The translations under genes and the position numbers were made by a program. A DNA stretch of 64,000 nucleotides, from the NCBI RefSeq assembly GCF_018129995.1, contig NZ_JAFCKS010000001.1, forward strand, positions 186,001-250,000, written 5' to 3'. This document shows positions 61,593-64,000 of this stretch, piece after piece (the first letter of the stretch is position 1; each line of letters starts with the position of its first letter). The DNA is from Bradyrhizobium sp. SZCCT0153. Lineage in GTDB: Bacteria > Pseudomonadota > Alphaproteobacteria > Rhizobiales > Xanthobacteraceae. A model generated the notes under the pieces. It saw only the letters and a list, made by a program, of their open reading frames with translations, was not told the DNA's origin and did no database searches.

Positions 61593-63278
61593 TTACGCCG
61601 CCTCCGCCTTCTTCTCGTCGCGCAGCTGCCGGCGCAGGATCTTGCCGACATTGGTCTTCGGCAGGTCGGCGCGGAATTCGATGTGCTTGGGCACCTTGTA
61701 GCCGGTCAGCTGCTCGTGACAGAACTTGACCACGGCCTCCGCCGTGAGGTTCGGGTCCTTCTTGACCACGAACGCCTTCACCGCCTCGCCCGACTTGGAA
61801 TCGGGGATGCCGATCACGGCGCATTCGAGCACGCCCGGATGGCTCGCGATCACTTCCTCGATCTCGTTGGGATAGACGTTGAAGCCGGAGACCAGGATCA
61901 TGTCCTTCTTGCGGTCGACGATCTTGGTGTAGCCCTTCTCGTCCATCACACCGATGTCGCCGGTGCGGAAGTAGCCGTCCGATGTCATCACCTTGGCGGT
62001 CTCCTCCGGCCTGTTCCAGTAACCCGACATCACCTGCGGGCCCTTGGCGCAGATCTCGCCGGGCTGGCCGAGCGGCATCTCGTTGCCGTCGTCGTCGCGG
62101 ATCGAGATCCAGGTCGAGGGCACGGGAATGCCGATCGATCCCGAGAATTCGGTCGTGGTCGCGGGATTGCAGGTCAGGGTCGGCGAAGTCTCCGACAGGC
62201 CGTAGCCTTCGGCGATGAAGCAGCCGGTCACCGCCTTCCACTGCTCGGCCACGGGGCGCTGTACCGCCATGCCGCCGCCGTTGGAGATCTTGAGCTTGGA
62301 GAAGTCCAGCTTCTTGAAGTCGGGATGATGCATCAGGCCGTTGTAGAGCGTGTTCACCGCCGGGAAGCTGTTGACCTGGTACTTCGCCAGCTCCTTGACG
62401 AAGCCCGCGATGTCGCGCGGATTGGGGATCAGCAGATTGCAGCCGCCGGCGCGCACGGCGAGCAGGTAGCAGGCCGTCAGCGCGAAGATGTGATAGAGCG
62501 GCAACGCGCAGACGATCATGAGCTGATCGACATGCGGCGGCGAGGCGAGCGCCGGCTGCAGCCACGCGTCGTTCTGCAACACGTTGGCGACGATGTTGCG
62601 GTGGAGCAGCGTGGCGCCCTTGGAGACGCCGGTGGTGCCGCCGGTATATTGCAGGAACGCGACATCGCCGGGCGACAGCTTGGGCTTGTTGAAGCTCAGA
62701 GAGCGGCCGGCCGAGATCGCGTCGTTGAAGGACACCGCGCCCGGCAACGACCAGGCCGGTACCATCTTCTTGACGCGGCGGACGACGAGATTGACGATCA
62801 CGCCCTTGAAGCCGAGCAGATCGCCCATGCTGCCGACGATGACGTGCTTCACTTGCGTCTTCGCGATCACCTGCTCGACGGTGTGGGCGAAATTCTCCAG
62901 CACGATGATGGCTTCGGCGCCGGAATCCTTGAGCTGATGCTCGAGCTCGCGCGGCGTGTAGAGCGGGTTGACATTGACCACCGCGAAACCGGCGCGCAGC
63001 ACGGCGGCGGTGGCAACAGGATATTGCAGCACGTTCGGCATCATGATCGCGACGCGGGCGCCACGCTGCAGACCGCGGCCTTGCAAATAGGCCGCCATCG
63101 CCAGCGACATCTGGTCGAGATCGCGATAGCTGATCGACTTGTCCATGCAGATGAACGCCCTGCGGTCGGCGAACTTGGTGAAGCTCTCCTCCAGGAGGTC
63201 GACCAGCGATGCGTATTGCGTCGGCTCGATATCGGCGGGGACGCCGGGCGGATATTGCTTGAGCCAGATGCGCTCCAT
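61593..63278 (-). CDS. fadD: Long-chain fatty acid-CoA ligase
   Basis: 561 aa. ANL enzyme: FLQYTGGTTGVSKGATLLHRN near residue 210, EGYGLSETSP near 352, GYFRTGDIGVMDEKGYTKIVDRKKDMILVSGFNVYPNEIEE near 430 and catalytic Lys in KTNVGKILRRQLRDE near 543. FadD-type N-terminus MERIWLKQYPPGVPADI and NVNPLYTPRELEHQLKDSG identify long-chain specificity. Upstream gene in the same orientation is the partial CDS at the right edge. Confidence 0.96.
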   Translation of the reverse strand: MERIWLKQYPPGVPADIEPTQYASLVDLLEESFTKFADRRAFICMDKSISYRDLDQMSLAMAAYLQGRGLQRGARVAIMMPNVLQYPVATAAVLRAGFAVVNVNPLYTPRELEHQLKDSGAEAIIVLENFAHTVEQVIAKTQVKHVIVGSMGDLLGFKGVIVNLVVRRVKKMVPAWSLPGAVSFNDAISAGRSLSFNKPKLSPGDVAFLQYTGGTTGVSKGATLLHRNIVANVLQNDAWLQPALASPPHVDQLMIVCALPLYHIFALTACYLLAVRAGGCNLLIPNPRDIAGFVKELAKYQVNSFPAVNTLYNGLMHHPDFKKLDFSKLKISNGGGMAVQRPVAEQWKAVTGCFIAEGYGLSETSPTLTCNPATTTEFSGSIGIPVPSTWISIRDDDGNEMPLGQPGEICAKGPQVMSGYWNRPEETAKVMTSDGYFRTGDIGVMDEKGYTKIVDRKKDMILVSGFNVYPNEIEEVIASHPGVLECAVIGIPDSKSGEAVKAFVVKKDPNLTAEAVVKFCHEQLTGYKVPKHIEFRADLPKTNVGKILRRQLRDEKKAEAA

Positions 63279-63469
63279 GGAAAACTCCCCTCATCTACCA
63301 GAGCCCGTTGTGTCTCGGGCTTGCCTCATTGCAGACAGTATCGAGCCTGCCGGAACGGGTGGCAAGCCGTCGAGGCTTAGGACAAAGGTCAGGGAGTGGC
63401 TACCGGAATCCTCGCAAGCGGCGCCGCCGCAAGTGCGAAGTGCGCCGCGGTCTCGCCTCGCCGGGGCCG

Positions 63470-64000
63470 CTAACTATTGTTGGCCGGCTTGGCGGCGGGC
63501 TTGGTCGCTGCCTTGGGCTTGGCGGGCTTGGGCGCCCGATCGCCGGCCGCCGCAGGTTTTGCCGCCGCATCGGGCTTGGCCGCGGCATGCTTGGTGCCGG
63601 CCGGCTTGGCTGCGGACTTGCCGTCGGTCTTGACGTCGGCCGGCTTGGCATCCGGTTTCGCCGCCGCCGTCTTGGCATCCGCCGTCTTGGCATCCTTCGG
63701 CTTGTCGGCCGTCTTGTCTGCTGCGTCAGGCTTCTTGGCGACGCGCGACTTCTTGCCACGCGGCTTTGGCGTGGCCTGCTGGTCGGCATCGGCCGCGACC
63801 GCCGCGATCAGGGCGGTGCCCGTGCGTGTCGGGCCGGTATAGACCAGCACGGGCTCGGCCGCCGCCGGGGCCGAGGCCATCAGCTCGGAGGCTTTCATCA
63901 GGGGCGGCTGGAGGCCGGCTGTGAAGAAGGTGACCTGGGCTTCGCCGCCGGTGGCGGAGGCCGATCCGGACGTGCCGCCATTGGTCGCGATCAGCGCGTC
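63470..64000 (-). CDS. C-terminal part of Ala/Lys/Pro-rich protein, 5' truncated by window edge
   Basis: Frame open to the window end; 176 codons visible, stop TAG at 63470. The visible part begins DALIATNGGTSGSASATGG, continues with VTFFTAGLQPPLMKASELM and EPVLVYTGPTRTGTALIAA, then a low-complexity tail of Ala, Lys, Pro and Asp repeats (about residues 95-175) like histone H1 or cell-wall tethers. A D-alanyl-D-alanine carboxypeptidase or other envelope protein is possible; the N-terminal domain needed to decide is missing. Confidence 0.7.
   Translation of the reverse strand, partial: DALIATNGGTSGSASATGGEAQVTFFTAGLQPPLMKASELMASAPAAAEPVLVYTGPTRTGTALIAAVAADADQQATPKPRGKKSRVAKKPDAADKTADKPKDAKTADAKTAAAKPDAKPADVKTDGKSAAKPAGTKHAAAKPDAAAKPAAAGDRAPKPAKPKAATKPAAKPANNS

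Overview
This 64 kb window is chromosomal DNA from an alphaproteobacterium of the order Hyphomicrobiales, most likely Bradyrhizobium or a close relative. The evidence is the high G+C content with strong third-position bias, the gene families present (DUF2948, UPF0262, DUF1013/TrcR, TAXI-TRAP, tripartite tricarboxylate binding protein), two tRNAs with encoded CCA, and several intergenic palindromic repeats of kinds I associate with Bradyrhizobium. I see no phage, transposase, CRISPR array, rRNA or replication origin. Genes are densely packed on both strands, and most long open frames opposite real genes are G+C shadows.

Layout. 0-4.2 kb: a same-strand catabolic operon (binding protein, flavin reductase, FAH-family enzyme, HpaH-like hydratase, RidA, LigI-like hydrolase), probably for an aromatic or aminomuconate-like acid. 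4.4-9.7 kb: mixed genes (LLM oxidoreductase, outer-membrane barrel, a Tat-exported protein paired with a ferric-reductase-like cytochrome, methyltransferase, cyclic-nucleotide-binding protein). 9.7-10.7 kb: almost gene-free, holding a long repeat element and tRNA-Thr. 11-17.7 kb: a cyclic-nucleotide-binding/thioredoxin-reductase-like fusion, EthD protein, hydrolase, and a TetR/SDR divergent pair with an operator-like palindrome. 17.8-22 kb: conserved core cluster DUF2948-hisD-UPF0262-LMW phosphatase-maf-yacG followed by tRNA-Phe.

22-30 kb is the most coherent region: an RpoE-ChrR type ECF sigma/zinc anti-sigma pair, a lipid-modifying operon (FAD oxidoreductase, DUF1365, Cfa-family methyltransferase), DUF1295, DUF2177-TspO, a second ECF sigma factor and a small unknown protein. 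Four promoters inside the region share the pattern GTGATCC, 16 nt, CGTT. They lie before rpoE-chrR, the lipid operon, DUF2177-tspO and the second sigma factor. This reads as a singlet-oxygen/photo-oxidative stress regulon with a sigma cascade.

30-44 kb: LuxR regulator, small membrane protein, FABP-like protein, RibD-like reductase, amine oxidase, His/Tyr/Gly-rich secreted protein, isochorismatase-like hydrolase, an orphan histidine kinase with a periplasmic binding-protein-like sensor, TPR protein, aldo/keto reductase, thioesterase and Nudix genes. 44.9-48.5 kb: a complete TAXI-TRAP transporter with DUF1850. 48.5-64 kb: SDR, membrane protein, NhaP antiporter, two TPR-LprI paralogues, propionyl-CoA synthetase, lipoprotein, TrcR, ispH-thrB-rnhA, peroxiredoxin, DUF924, long-chain acyl-CoA ligase, and the C-terminal part of an Ala/Lys/Pro-rich protein running off the right edge.
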